Below, piece by piece: positions 9,680-21,451 of a stretch of 64,000 nt of DNA. Source of the stretch: Axinella damicornis. Lineage: Eukaryota; Porifera; Demospongiae; Axinellida; Axinellidae. Position numbers and translations under genes: made by a program. A model generated the notes under the pieces. The model was given only the letters and a program-made list of their open reading frames with translations, had not been told where the DNA came from and ran no database searches. The stretch's first letter is position 1. Every line of letters begins with the position of its first letter. The stretch covers positions 17,126,242 through 17,190,241 of the forward strand of contig OZ007506.1 in assembly GCA_963931865.1 (NCBI GenBank), read 5' to 3'.

Positions 9680-9916
9680 CTATACTTATATTTCTATATC
9701 ACAGAGTCGGTAGACTCTGTATGTAGGGATACGACGTACACGCAATACATGCCAATACAAAAAAATCTCTCCAAATCTCAGAAACGGTACACTTATAAGC
9801 CTTTATAACCACATACCGTTCATCTTCGAGTGTTTTCATGACCAACAAGACTCCTCGCGTCGCGAAAAACCGGCGCGAAAGTACCACACCAGGTACTCGC
9901 AAAACGGGCAAATTGT

Positions 9917-9960
9917 TTTTCTTTCTTCTTCTTTCTTCTTCTTCTTCTTCTTTCTTCAGA
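9917..9960 (+). repeat. CTT-rich microsatellite
   Basis: Pyrimidine tract of (TTC)n and TTTCTTC units. A very similar tract is at 26325-26366. Confidence 0.9.
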
Positions 9961-10580
9961 CGGGCTAGCTCAACGTCGACTCAATGTCTCATGATGGTTT
10001 TCGTACGAAACAGCAGCATTTCACACCGAGTAGTGCACCTGGCCATCGCTTTTTCGCAACCTCCCAAGTTTTCACCAGGCGGCTGCAGCTGCCCACTCAA
10101 TAACTATGGCTGCTTTAGTCACGCCATTTTCTCGTTTGTACGCATGCGTGGTCACTTAGCAACGAACGTAATTATTACTCAAGATCGCTGAATTAGAAGC
10201 GTCTTGCGCCGTTGTGTTGACATAATTTCTTACTTCATAAAACCGAGGTAAATTCTAACTCTGTGCGTATAATTTATGTATGTTACTACCTACTGTGTTC
10301 TGTGAGAGGGTTGAATGCCTATCTAAAGACTCAACAATATATAAATCTTGCTACTTCTGGTATAGCTAATATTATGGTCTTCAGACAGGGATTACTGCCT
10401 ACGGTATCCATACAGAAAAGGGTTGACTTGGGTCTGATTCTTTAGCCAACGCTGGCAGTGTGAATACCGGAGTCAATATTGTCCATATACCAAAGCAAGA
10501 GCTCCTACTACTTGTGAGGACACCGACTTCTGCTCTGTGATGGCAAATTGCATGCGCTGCTGCTGAAAAAAATGACATAA

Positions 10581-10855
10581 ACAAGTAATAAAAAACATTT
10601 GAAAATGTAACAGGATGTATGGATACCAGAACGGCAAAAAGTAAGGAAACAAGGTAGGGATGATCACACAAAACAGTGAAGTATACAATCCCCCTACATA
10701 TCTTTTTTCATTATACACGTATATGGAAAAAGATCTCTGTAGGGGGGTTGTATACTTCACTGTTTTGTGCGATCATCCCTACCTTGTTTCCTTACTTTTT
10801 GCCGTTCTGGTATCCATACATCCTGTTACATTTTCAAATGTTTTTTATTACTTGT
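10581..10855. repeat. Long near-perfect inverted repeat, ~118-bp arms
   Basis: Left arm 10581-10698 (acaagtaataaaaaacattt...) and right arm 10738-10855 are almost fully complementary, with a ~39-bp loop. Transcription would give a long hairpin RNA. Apparent reading frames on both strands are just the arms read twice. Confidence 0.9.
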
Positions 10856-10899
10856 ATATATATATCGTACGTCGTGCCGTAAATCACATCCTGCTCGTA

Positions 10900-11544
10900 T
10901 TTTGCGTGTTCTTGCGTCATGCGTTATTTCCAAACTGAGTTCACTTCCTGCTCGTGCGTTGATATCGTCCAACTGAGACGCGAACTATGAACAGTCTACC
11001 TCAACAAGGCCTTGCAAGGATGGAGACTATAGTGGGGCGGTGAGTGGCTAAAGCATTTCATGAAGACGGGGAGAGCGCTTCAGTGAGACCAAGGGAGGTG
11101 ATCCTCCTTGAACTCACAATCCCCTATAACTCGCCGGAGTCCCTTTCAAATGCTAAGCCATGCAACTGCTCAGAGGATGGGAAGTTGACTGCCCTGCACA
11201 CGGTAACACTAAACTCACTGTGACCAGTCATGACAGATCTGGCATAAGCAGAGAACGAGGAAGTCATCCTCGGTGGCAACAACAGAGACAGAGACCGCTC
11301 CTGGACCTACCTGCCAGACTGCTTCAACGCTGTGAAGTGCATGCACGAGTGTCATAACTTCTGGTGTGATCTGTGTCGTTAAGTTGTGTTATGCTCCCCG
11401 TCAGACTCACATTCTGATGACATGCACATGCAACTGCTCCATGCATATTCAGCACAATGTCATGCAACTGTTCCATGCAAATTCAGCACCTGCATGTAAC
11501 TCGCTCACGCTCGCCCCACAATGTCCTGCATTCCCCTAGTAGTT
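10900..11544. other. Intergenic, no gene recognised
   Basis: A degenerate box A-like stretch (GTGAGTGGCTAAAGC, ~11041) may be a truncated SINE. Two direct copies of catgcaactg[ct]tccatgcat/aa-type sequence lie at 11428-11490. Nothing coding is supported. Confidence 0.4.
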
Positions 11545-11664
11545 ATACTGCCAGCTGCTGTGGTTTATCAGGAATACACGAGGCGGTTATTCAATTAGAA
11601 GCCGAGGCGTTCTAATTGAATAACAGCCAAGTGTGTTCCTGATAAACCACAGCAGCTGGCAGTA
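11545..11664. repeat. 120-bp foldback palindrome
   Basis: TACTGCCAGCTGCTGTGGTT and its complement at the far end, plus inner arms ggttattcaattagaa / ttctaattgaataac. Probable MITE. Confidence 0.8.
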
Positions 11665-12111
11665 CAACTGGCTTGTACTACAGTGGCTTCTAAGTGCACT
11701 TCCTGAGTATACTAAAGTGGCTTCTGTGTACACTAAAATGTGCTGACAAGGGTGTATGGTAGTTATACGACGGGTAGGTAGTTATACGACGGGTATAACT
11801 TCCAATTAGTGGGTTACGCTATATAAACTGTGGTCGGCACCTTTCAACTACGTCATCACTGTAGTACAAAGAGCATAATATTATGCCGTTACACCCTGGA
11901 TCCTAAAATCCTAAAGCTGTTCATGCACGACTGCATCTCCCCCCCCCCCGAACTGCCAACCTCAGAAGAAAAGAGTGTGAGATTGGGGTTGATGTCCATA
12001 AGGCCAATATAGCTAAATGTGTAGTTTATGATTAAACGCGCGGTGTTATACACGAAAAATAGTACAGCATATTATGAATTTCATCTGCTGCAGTGAGTCT
12101 CACAGCTATTA

Positions 12112-12497
12112 GGCGATACCAATTTAATTTTATGTTGCTCGGGCCAGAAGACCTTTCAAAGAGGGTCGGTAGGTAGGCTCAATAATAGTTACATGGTCAC
12201 TCATTACCATGGTAACCAAACAATACTAAGCCAGAGCCAGCAGTACACAAAGTACACAATCACACAAAAATACCAAACCGAGCCAACAGGAACATTTGCA
12301 ACCTACAATATCTGCACAATCTTGTGGCCTCTTTTGACTAGCCATGCAGCAGAAGCTGCCATTTCAATCGGCATGGCTGAAATACGTATACGCATGCGAA
12401 AGAGATGACGTAATGAATAAGTTATCATTTTTAAATCGCGCTTGCCAAAATTTGGGTTGGTCGGGCCCGAGCAACATAAAATTAAATTGGTATGGCC
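12112..12497. mobile_element. 386-bp MITE with ~34-bp terminal inverted repeats
   Basis: The ends GGCGATACCAATTTAATTTT and ATACCAATTTAATTTTATGT (complement strand at 12497) match over about 34 bp with one indel, ending in GCTCGGGCC. The inside is non-coding. Confidence 0.75.
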
Positions 12498-12945
12498 TTA
12501 ACTGCGACAGTTGAAAGGCCCTCCCCGGCCCCCGGCAACTACAATTGCAGTTCTCTTCTGTGGGAGTATCCAACGTGCACGTGCACCGTTTCCGCTAGTC
12601 CGAGTGGACGCAATCCGCTAGCGGATTGCGCCCGACCGGACATAATCGGCTAGCGGATCACGTCCACCGGACACAATCTAGGCCGGATGCAATCCGCGAT
12701 GACACCGGTAACTATGCCATGGATATAGCTACTAGCATGAATCAGTATTCATCCCCTATTTTCACCTGCCCCTTACTTTGTTACTTAAAGCTACGTTGTT
12801 ACAAAACTTATAATCATACTTGTATGCATACTAGTTAAAGTTCACACATTTCTTTTTTGCAGTTATGGCTAATATGTACCATTGTGTCTTTTCCAGCTAC
12901 TCCTTTATTGTAGGTGTAGTCTGTCAGCTTTTGGCTGTAAAGCTC

Positions 12946-12974
12946 TAATAATAATAATAATAATAATAATAATT
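12946..12974 (+). repeat. (TAA)n microsatellite
   Basis: About ten TAA/ATA units. Confidence 0.95.
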
Positions 12975-13124
12975 TGTGTTATGAAAAAGATGTCCGTAAG
13001 GGAGTTGAATACTGAACTGTTATACTATCATCCGATATCCCTACCTCTTTATTGCGATTTCTGCGATATCCTACATCTTGTTATTTTATCACTGTGTGTC
13101 CATGGGCGTTCTGTACCGCCGACA

Positions 13125-13325
13125 CTATTATGTTCCACTTCCATTGCATTCTTCCATTGCACACTTCCACTTCCATTGCACTCTTCCATTGTACGGTCAC
13201 TTCCATTGCACTCTTCCATCGATGTAGAGTCTTTAATAATATTATTGCAAATTAAGTTTGTAACTCGGGCACGCAAGCTTGTCATGGTTGCAGTAGCTAC
13301 AATGGAAGAGTGCAATGGAAATGAG
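13125..13325. repeat. CACTTCCATTGCACTCTTCC repeats with an inverted copy
   Basis: Four to five direct units (13132-13218), then the complement GGAAGAGTGCAATGGAA at 13303-13320, so the segment can fold into a hairpin. Confidence 0.8.
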
Positions 13326-13329
13326 GCGC

Positions 13330-14465
13330 TGATGAAATTGTGACCCTAGCCTTGTGGGCTTCCGTAGCATGGTGACCATGTATTTTGTACATGACAATTA
13401 TTGCCGGTGTGTACGTAATCATAGGGAATATATTATCTCTGACATAGTGCACACAAAATACGGGCTACCAGCTTTGTCTATAATGACAGTTACCATGACT
13501 GCATGTGCTGCTCCAAACGATTTTCCCTATATAGTGATATTGGTACCCCAAACAAGTTATCATGTTTCTTAGGGCCAACAGTAGCTAGATTTCAGAGCAA
13601 TGTCATGAAAGTTGGAAGAATGCAAAGAACAGATAAATATGCACTCTGACCTGGAGTAGTGTTGAGGAACATTTTCCCACATGCACAGGCTATATAGCTA
13701 GGTGTCATGACACAGAGTACCTAATTTATTAAAACACATGCACTACATGATCATCTTTTCTGTGTTCTCTTGTACTGCAGTGCATTGGAGGTTGAAAGGT
13801 GCCGAACACAGTGCAAACTACTACCTAATTGGAAGTTATACCCATCATATAAGTACCATACAACTTAGTCAGCAAAAATATAGTGTACACAGAAGCCACT
13901 ATAGTACCTGAGCAAGTGCTCTTAGAATCTTCGGCTTCGCCTTCGCCTCAGTCTCTAACAACCTTGTGTATTCCAGTATAGCTAACTATAACTTGCCTGA
14001 GTCTAAAATGGTGACTTTCTAATTCCTGCACGGGTATACACTTTCATGAACTTTGCAGTTGAGAATTAATGCTTTGATCTTGCCATTTCGCTAAAGCTTT
14101 TTTTTCCTGTCAGGTTGACAGGTATAAGTGGGGTCACACAGTGAACGACAGCTGTCCAGTGTCCACATGCAGTCTGGAGCAAAGTGACATCAGCAACTGA
14201 AAGACTCCCGGCATGTTAATGTCCTTACAAATTCTTTGAAAACAAGCTTGTGGCGATGCCATCTTCAGACAACTTCATTAGGGAAAAATGGAGCAATCTA
14301 GCTGAAAGTGGCATGGAGTGGCTAGCTAGCTAGCTATATATATCGTAATGCGATATCAAAAGCATGCAGCTAAGGAAATATTCAAAGTATACAAAGTATA
14401 CCGGAACTGCAGATCTTTACAGATGGAGTGACTAGCTTTCTGTTTTACACGTACTAAGCTTACAT
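13330..14465. other. Intergenic, no gene recognised
   Basis: No supported coding sequence. 13918-13990 resembles part of the repeat around 11695 (acttcc/ctgagtatactaaagtggcttctgtgtac). A TAGC-rich stretch is at 14322-14342. Confidence 0.4.
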
Positions 14466-14625
14466 CAATTTTTTTCTCGGCACCGAAGTGTATCATTCAC
14501 AATGCGCATGTGTGAGTAATACCTCATGTCATGTCAAACGCCTTCAGAATGCGCCTCAAAAGTGATTATGAGTTTTGCTTGACTGCTCATGAATCTACTT
14601 ACCGGGACTGTGAATATTAATACAT
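14466..14625. repeat. Dispersed repeat, copy 1 (TTTTTCTCGGCACCGAAGTG family)
   Basis: Matches 46106-46325 in several blocks: TCTCGGCACCGAAGTG, cacaatgc, AAAAGTGATTATG, ctgctcatgaatc and acttaccggGactg. An unclassified interspersed repeat. Confidence 0.7.
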
Positions 14626-14691
14626 GAATCAGGACTCATGATACACTGGATGGTTCAGTACATGTTCAGGCCTGTAGCCATGGGGGGTTCG

Positions 14692-14727
<36 letters not shown>

Positions 14728-14940
14728 CCCCCTCCCCCCCTTCCCTCCCCCTTCCCCCCTCCCCCCTCCCCCCTTCCCCCCTCCCCCCTCCCCCATCCCC
14801 CTCCCCCCTCCCCCCATCCCCCATCCCCCTCCCCCATCCCCCCATCCCCCATCCCCCCTCCCCCTCCCCTTCCCCCTTCCCCCCTCCCCCCTCCCCCCTC
14901 CCCCCTCCCCCCTCCCCCCTCCCCCCTCCCCCCTCCCCCC
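14692..14940 (+). repeat. 250-bp C-rich low-complexity tract (CCCCCCT)n
   Basis: Starts as ~32 uninterrupted C, then ~30 units of CCCCCT, CCCCCC(T/A) and CCCCTTCC. The minus strand is a dense set of G-runs able to form G-quadruplexes. Reading frames across it (Pro/Ser or Gly) are artefacts. Confidence 0.95.
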
Positions 14941-14944
14941 TAAC

Positions 14945-15160
14945 CTTTATTAAAGTTCAAAGGTTATGTAATCTGACCTTTGACCTTGGTTCTGGGAAAA
15001 CGAAAGTTTTGATTTTTTTCAAACTTTTTTGCAAAGACATTGAACCTACATGTGTTTATTCACCAAGTTTTAATTTGGGACTACATGTATATACAATGGC
15101 AACAACAGCTATAGACCAAAATGTAGTAGCATGTACGAAATATGTGCACATAGCATACAT
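14945..15160 (+). mobile_element. DR1-carrying repeat, copy 1
   Basis: Shares long blocks with 16498-16830: AAAGGTTATGTAATCTGACC, tgaacctacatgtgtttatt, caccaagttttaatttggga and tatagaccaaaatgtagtag. It contains TGACCTTTGACCT (14974-14986), a perfect DR1 pair of nuclear-receptor half-sites. Confidence 0.8.
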
Positions 15161-15573
15161 AGATAATGGGTCTAAAACCCATCATGTTTACTAACCTGCC
15201 TAGTTTTATTAATTTCTGAACCAACTGAAGCTCTTCAGTTGCAGCTCAGCTTGCTGTCTGTGTCAGTGTGTATGTGCGACCCTTTCGTAGAATTACTTTA
15301 TTTACAAGTAACTTGCTTCAGCTACTGCCCCCACATTCACCTACATGAGCAGTCCTGTTGTGCAGAGGTCTGACAGTCTCTATATGACACCTCCGTTCGT
15401 GTTAGCGTAGTGCAGCATAAGACAGTTCCCTCTTCACAGACATGCTTGTCTCACTCACTACATCTGCGTGAGTCCAGTGTAGCTCCTTACTCTTACTAGT
15501 TTGTCACTAGCCATTTGAACATGCACATGCAGCTACACTCATGCTTGAAACCTTAAGGTGTCAGGATAAGTTA

Positions 15574-15616
15574 TAGCCTCATACCCAGGCTCTGTAGGGG
15601 CCTGGGTACGAGGCTA
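15574..15616. mobile_element. Palindromic MITE, TAGCCTCG family, with 9-bp TSD
   Basis: 43 bp, TAGCCTCATACCCAGGCT to its complement, flanked by the exact repeat GATAAGTTA (15565-15573 and 15617-15625). Confidence 0.85.
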
Positions 15617-15625
15617 GATAAGTTA

Positions 15626-16497
15626 CTAATGTATAGGGCTCATTCAGGCTCTCACCAACAAGCAAGGTTCACGCACTATGAGATATACCATTGGATGCTG
15701 TGGAGATCAGCTGCACAAGTACTATAGGGCCCATGCACTATGCGAGGTCATCATACAATCCAGTTGCAAGCATTTTTTTGGATGAAATACCTTGCAGATG
15801 GTAATTGCAGTGTTTAGCTAAGTCTTTTTCTCTCAACCTAATGATGATCATGGCCTATAATCTTGAGTGCATTACTTGTATGTAGTACGTATAAGTATCA
15901 AATCCCCATCTACGCAAAAGTTCTTGCACAAGGTTGAAAAGAGCTATTAAAGACCCATACACCCAGTAAGGCTGCCGCTAGTCTGTATTCCTCAGTTAGG
16001 TGGTGAGTAATCAGACCACATCCAGCTGTATACCGTCTTCCCCATCTACTTCTAGTACAATTAAGCTAACTGTTTTTGGGCTTTCAGAAGCCGGTTGAAA
16101 ATATAACTTCAGTCTGCGAAACGTGACAACAGGAAATAATGCAGTGGTGATTTTTGCAATCACTGCTGCAGCAGACACATCCAAGTACTGTGTAATCATG
16201 CTTGATGCCAGCCAGACCCTCCTCTGGGTGCATGTGTCGCCTTATTAACCACACATATTCAAAGTGATAACCAAGGTCAAAGGTCAGATTTCGACATGGT
16301 AAACATGTCAGATTACAAGAGGGCATTACAACTACTTTAAGGAAATGTCTCTGTACAGATCACATTAGGTAGCTATTTGAGTCATGCATGGCATGTGGTG
16401 TAAAAACAGGCAATTATGGTCAAGAAGTATACCTGTAGTTGTAGACTGAGGAAGTAGAAATTTAGTGTGGAGTGGTCTCTTAATTAACCAAGGTTTT
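15626..16497. other. Intergenic, no gene recognised
   Basis: Only short unsupported frames. A perfect DR1 (AGGTCAAAGGTCA) lies at 16274-16286 in sequence resembling the 3' part of the 16498 repeat. Confidence 0.5.
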
Positions 16498-16830
16498 GTA
16501 ATCTGACCTTTGACCTTGGTTCTGGAAAAACAAATTTTGATTTTTATTCCAACTTTATTTATGAAGACCTTGAACCTACATGTGTGTATTCACCAAGTTT
16601 TAATTTGGGACTACAATGGGAACAGCAACTATAGACCAAAATGTGGTAGCATGTATACGTTTTTTGTATTCATGCTACTACATTTTGGTCTATAGTTGCT
16701 GTTCCCATTGTAGTGAATAAACACATGTCAGTTCAAGGTCTTTGTAAAAAAAAGGTTTGAAAGAAATCAAAACTTTCGTTTTTCCAGAACCAAGGTCAAA
16801 GGTCAGATTACATAACCTTTGAACTTTAAT
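16498..16830. mobile_element. DR1-carrying repeat, inverted-repeat copy
   Basis: The left and right halves are inverted copies: CTATAGACCAAAATGTGGTA (16630) pairs with its complement near 16690, and tgacctttgaccttggttct (16504) with its complement at 16787. Perfect DR1 sites sit at 16504-16516 and 16793-16805, one in each arm. Confidence 0.85.
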
Positions 16831-17951
16831 TAGATCAAACGTCAAATTATTATATGCCAAATGAAAGAGCCTTTCAAGAGCTTCGAGAAAATCCTTGTTG
16901 TAACTCTCTACGTTGATCACATCTGAAGATATGGGTATTTCAGTCATGGCACGCGGTCTAAAACGGGCACCTGAGACCAAAATTAAATTTGTTGCAGTTG
17001 AAAAGGTATACCACTTCAGAAGCCGAAATTTGGTGCGCAGTAGTTTCTTAATAGAACTAACAGGCTCACCAAGTTTCGTCAAAATCGGAAGAGGTCCGGA
17101 TTTTTTTGTGTTGACTTGACACAGAATGACCCAATTATGAAGAGTAAACCATTCAAACTGCCTAGATCACCATAGTCACATAACACTGTACGTTACAGTC
17201 ATGATCAGCTTGATCGAGTTCTTCCGCCACAGCTAGTGTTAGCATGGTTCATGCACTATCATGCCTTCATAGTAAACTCTTTTTGGGTTGCCAAGTTTAT
17301 TCCATTTATGATTAGGAGTGTTGAAGTGGATTTTGAATACCATGGCCAATTCCTATAGGGATACGTATGAAAAGTTGTTCCTTACAGCCCAATTTTATTA
17401 TCTCTGAGGCGGTAGCTAGCTAACTGTAGCGTGTTCAAGGCAATTATTAACTGCATGGGGTTGAGTATAAATTCGAAGGAGCTATAGCTAAGCAGGCTCC
17501 GAATCCTCTAATTTTAGCATGACTATGAACAGTCAGGGAGCACAGAAAACTGGCTATACAGTAGCTAGCTATAGCTACTACGTAACAGTAAATTTGAACC
17601 AAGAAACCTTGATCATGATATGCTCACCGCTGCGCAGAAAGCTATGCATGCAGCTATTAAGATTGTTTCACTAGAAGTAGCTATCTGCATTATAATTGAA
17701 TATATAGCTAATCAGTTGCAGATGAGCTACAAGCTATACTAAGGAGTATCTAGAAAGTCAAATTTCTAAGCAATTGTCCACTCATCTGCTAATGCATGTT
17801 CCTTCAATTTTTTCCTTCATCTATCTATAATATGAGACAGGACATAATATAGCTAATAAGACCTTAGCATGCAGCATTACGTCATTCATACGTGGTGCAC
17901 ATGCACAATAGACAATGAACTACTACTAAGAAGCAATTAGAATAACTATCG
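16831..17951. other. Intergenic, no gene recognised
   Basis: 17070-17095 (caccaagtttcgtcaaaatc) resembles 54825-54850 and may be part of a larger dispersed repeat. No gene is supported. Confidence 0.4.
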
Positions 17952-18486
17952 TTAGGCCTTGACAAATTATGCTTTATTTCTGCCCTATTGTTATTCCCTT
18001 ATTCTCAGCATTAATGCCTATTATGCTTCGAAGTTGTCCTATTATTCTCAAAATTATGCTAGCATAATTTGTCAACACTATTCTTCACTCAGCGTTCTTG
18101 TACTGCAGCATATATACATTGTACAGGAGCATAATTATTTCTCTAGCAATGACTGTTGTTGATATATGCATGGGTAAAGGAGTCTTGCAAGATTCGCTCT
18201 ACAGCTGCAGAGGATGGCTGAACCAGTATACTGAGATATAGAATCAGTTTGCATGCTAATGTTTAGTGTGAGGGTGTGGCTTTGCAAGATAGGCCTGCAC
18301 GCCAGCGAGTCTGAGCAAGCATGCTGTTTAGTACAGCTTCAATTATAAGTATTGGGTAAGTGTAGCCTATTATTCTCACAGGTCTGGATATTTAGCTATG
18401 CCTATTATTCCAGCATAATTCCCTTATGCTCTTGAGTACCTATTATTCTCAAAATTAGTATGCTAGCATAATTTGTCAAGGCCTAA
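17952..18486. mobile_element. 535-bp element with 22-bp perfect TIRs and CTATCG target duplication
   Basis: Both ends are TTAGGCCTTGACAAATTATG(CT) in inverted orientation, flanked by CTATCG at 17946-17951 and 18487-18492. The inside carries degenerate units of CCTATTATTCTCAAAATTA but no open frame for a transposase. It ends about 100 bp upstream of the TATA box of the EF-hand gene. Confidence 0.85.
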
Positions 18487-18590
18487 CTATCGAGTGATAC
18501 AAGCTCAAGATTAATATAGCTAATCGTACTGCATGCGCAGGAAGTCACATGTCCAGTAATTGCAATCAAAACCTATTGTGACTCCCGCCC

Positions 18591-18596
18591 TATAAA
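18591..18596 (+). promoter_or_regulatory. TATA box of EF-hand gene 1
   Basis: TATAAA lies 66 bp upstream of the ATG, in cgccctataaattgcc. EF-hand copy 2 has a TATA-like element at nearly the same distance from its ATG. Confidence 0.6.
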
Positions 18597-18656
18597 TTGC
18601 CTTATCTTGTACCGAACCTATAGTCGCCCAGTGAGGTAGCTACGCAAGGCATACCC

Positions 18657-19277
18657 ATGGCTAGTTTGGACTTGCAACTCCGTCCAGAACGAGAGCATTT
18701 ACATGAACCGCACTGGAACTTCTGGAAGAAGAAAATGAAAACAGCTTTTCATGTCCTGGACACAAATAGCGACGGCTTCATAACCCTAGAGGATATCGAG
18801 GACCCACTCAGAGCCATGATGGAAAAGCTTAATGTCTCCACGGAGAAGAGAGAGGAAATCCGTAAACTTGCTCACAACTACTGGATCAATCTAGTTAATG
18901 GAGGTATGAAGCCATCAACAGATCACATCGAGGTAACGGAGGGCATGTTTTTGAAAAACGTGGCTCATGCGATAACCATGCCTAATTTCTACGATACTGT
19001 GGAAGGCTTGGGTACAACACTGATGACGTTGCTTGGTTTACAGAACCCGGACTACATCAGTAAGGAGGAGTTCATGCATATGTACGCTGCTCACAGTGTC
19101 CACAAAGACAAGGCTGAAGAAGATCATCACATGGAGCTATTCAAAGCAATGGACACAGATCATAACGAACGTATCTCTCGAGATGAGTATGTGAGCGCAG
19201 TTCATTTCTTCTTCACCGATCTCACGAATGAGTCCGACGCTCGTAACTTCGTGTTTGGACCGCTGCGTACTGACTAG
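18657..19277 (+). CDS. EF-hand calcium-binding protein (sarcoplasmic/coelenterazine-binding type), copy 1
   Basis: Intronless, 206 residues; the ATG has a good context (cccATGGc). EF1 loop at residues 35-46 (DTNSDGFITLED) is canonical. The last loop at 166-177 (DTDHNERISRDE) keeps the acidic ligands but has Glu for the usual Gly at position 6. The two middle loops are degenerate. Residues 69-80 (RKLAHNYWINLV) and the ending FFFTDLTNESDARNFVFGPL recall the compact four-EF-hand fold of sarcoplasmic calcium-binding proteins and of cnidarian coelenterazine-binding protein; that comparison is from memory and is structural rather than proof of luciferin binding. It is probably cytosolic (no signal peptide). 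It has three paralogues in the window. Calcium buffering or small-molecule carrying is inferred. Confidence 0.9.
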   Translation: MASLDLQLRPEREHLHEPHWNFWKKKMKTAFHVLDTNSDGFITLEDIEDPLRAMMEKLNVSTEKREEIRKLAHNYWINLVNGGMKPSTDHIEVTEGMFLKNVAHAITMPNFYDTVEGLGTTLMTLLGLQNPDYISKEEFMHMYAAHSVHKDKAEEDHHMELFKAMDTDHNERISRDEYVSAVHFFFTDLTNESDARNFVFGPLRTD

Positions 19278-21451
19278 AAGTTTAGTTGCACGATCGTATT
19301 GTTTGCAATACTGTAACTGCGTGCATGTTAGTTAGTCCCTCTCACTGTATATTGAACTAGCTATATTTTGTTTGCTGCGGCGTATTTTGAGCATCTGAAA
19401 TCACTCGTAAACTTGTGCATGACATGCCAAAGGGAGGCACAGTGCATCTAGTTGGCTGCTAGATGCTATAGTTTTAACAAGTACTGACATGGGTTTGTGG
19501 TTAGCTACAACCTTATAGGTACCATGCACACTGAGAAAGGGGAGGGTATAGCTAAAATCGCTGAACTGGACTATAATATAGCTATACTGGACTATAATAT
19601 AGCTACAATCGCTCGACTGGCACCCAAACTGCCATGAATGCCTTGCTCATGGTAGGAGTGAAGTTTAAACATGCTACATTTACTCAAGTTGCTCTAGCTA
19701 TAGCCTGCTGCTGCAACCCTGAGGTGAGGGAGCAAACGGTTAGCTGCTTCTACACTGAAGAAGGCATTTTAGGCAGTTAGGGTGACTCCAGTATTCCATG
19801 CAGTCCAGTACAGCTTAGTCCCGCGATCGTTTTCCCACCCACAAGCTAAGGTGTCGTGCAGCTACCTCATTGACACCTGAAGATTACGCGGATAATAATT
19901 CTTATCAGTTTACATAAGGTCTTTGTACTGGAGCAGATATAGGCAGTGTCTTACTACAAATTTTGCCACAGTATCTATTACAACTGTTTACAGCATCTCA
20001 CTCAGTTTGCTTGCAACTATAGCTAGAAAAGTACTGTATATCAAATTTTCGTGTTGAATGATTCTCGTGTGACAATTATTCATGTTGAAAAATTTTCGCG
20101 AACTGCATGCAGTGACCGAAGCGATTTTTTTTAACGACTCTGACCTTGCTGTACTTGCCGTTCTTTCACTAACACACCGACCCATCTTCTTTAGGAAAAC
20201 TCGAGCTGCTGCGGACCCACCTTGGCCGTGACAAATGCAAGTACTTGCCTATATAGCTACCAGTTCGCTCCTTCGCACCGTGTGCTCAATGTGCGCAGCT
20301 GCTCTCGCATCTTGAACCACTCCGTCCACTTGAGTGATACTTTGAGGAGGTATTTCCGTCTTGAGTCAGGCTGGAAGTGCATGCATCATTGAGATACACT
20401 ACAGAGCCGTGAATTGCGCAGTAATGTACGCGTGTTCATTACCGTAATTTATCCGCTTTCCTCAGTATAGCCTAATATTTTGCGTAATAAATTTTCGTGT
20501 TTAGGTGCAGTGGCATTCGCAAATACAGAAAATTTCCTGATATACGGTAGCTAGTGTTAAGCTCAATGTTGATGCCGACTCAAATCGTGTAGAATATAGA
20601 TGTATACCTGATGATGTCAGTACTATATTTATATTCCCGGTAGAGCCACTTCCAACTGATGAAGATCCTCGGATCGGGAACCTGTTGTTCACTTGTTGAT
20701 GCTGCAAATTACTATCTCTATTCAGGGTGGCCTAATTGGCTAAATATAATTACTACCCCATGATTTGCCTAATGGCCTAATTGGCTAAACATAATTATTA
20801 CCGCATGATTTGATCGTATACGTTTAGCTAAAAAGAGACCATTAATTTTTTTTTCCACAGGGACCCATGCAGTTGCAAGGAGTTTTACATCCCAGTTCAC
20901 CCCCAACAGAAAGTTTCTGTAGTTGGAACGGGTATATATATATACATGCACAACACGGTTGTTTGAGAAAACAATGCAGACAGGTTAATTAGCTATACTG
21001 CAGTGAAGCTTAAGCTGTTTGTACTGACACCAAGTGCCCCACTAATTTAGACACAAACATTCATCACTACAACTTCCAATGCATAAAAGTGACAAATGTG
21101 CTAAGCCAGCTGAAATGGCATGCTTCAGTGTGATCCTGCAGAGAATAGCTAATGGCACCGTGTACCAACCCAAAACATTCCAAATCAATCTCTTATGTAC
21201 TTTACGAATGGTCATGGTTCTTTTGTATCTAACTTGGGAAAGTATTTTGCTTTCTCAGACTATAATTAGTTACAGTTCAATTAAGCGAATTGATTCGCGT
21301 GGTCTAGGATGAGAACTCGGGGAATTTAATTCGGGTACCCACAACTATGCAAGAGAAGACTAGCAACTACTACACTATAATCATTTGCTCACTAAGTGTA
21401 GTTCAATGGGCCTGTGTACAAGTTTTGGAATACAGTTACATGTACTATAAA
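19278..21451. other. Intergenic, no gene recognised
   Basis: Contains a duplicated ~30-bp unit ctggactataatatagctat (19568-19615) and a ~55-bp direct repeat gcctaattggctaaatataa (20729 and 20778). No reading frame with family resemblance. Confidence 0.5.

Noticed and set aside
10399..10976. Several overlapping hydrophobic frames on both strands
   Set aside because: The two arms of one inverted repeat produce mirrored frames; no family resemblance.
14629..14943. Proline-rich or glycine-rich proteins on either strand
   Set aside because: Pure C-rich low-complexity DNA.
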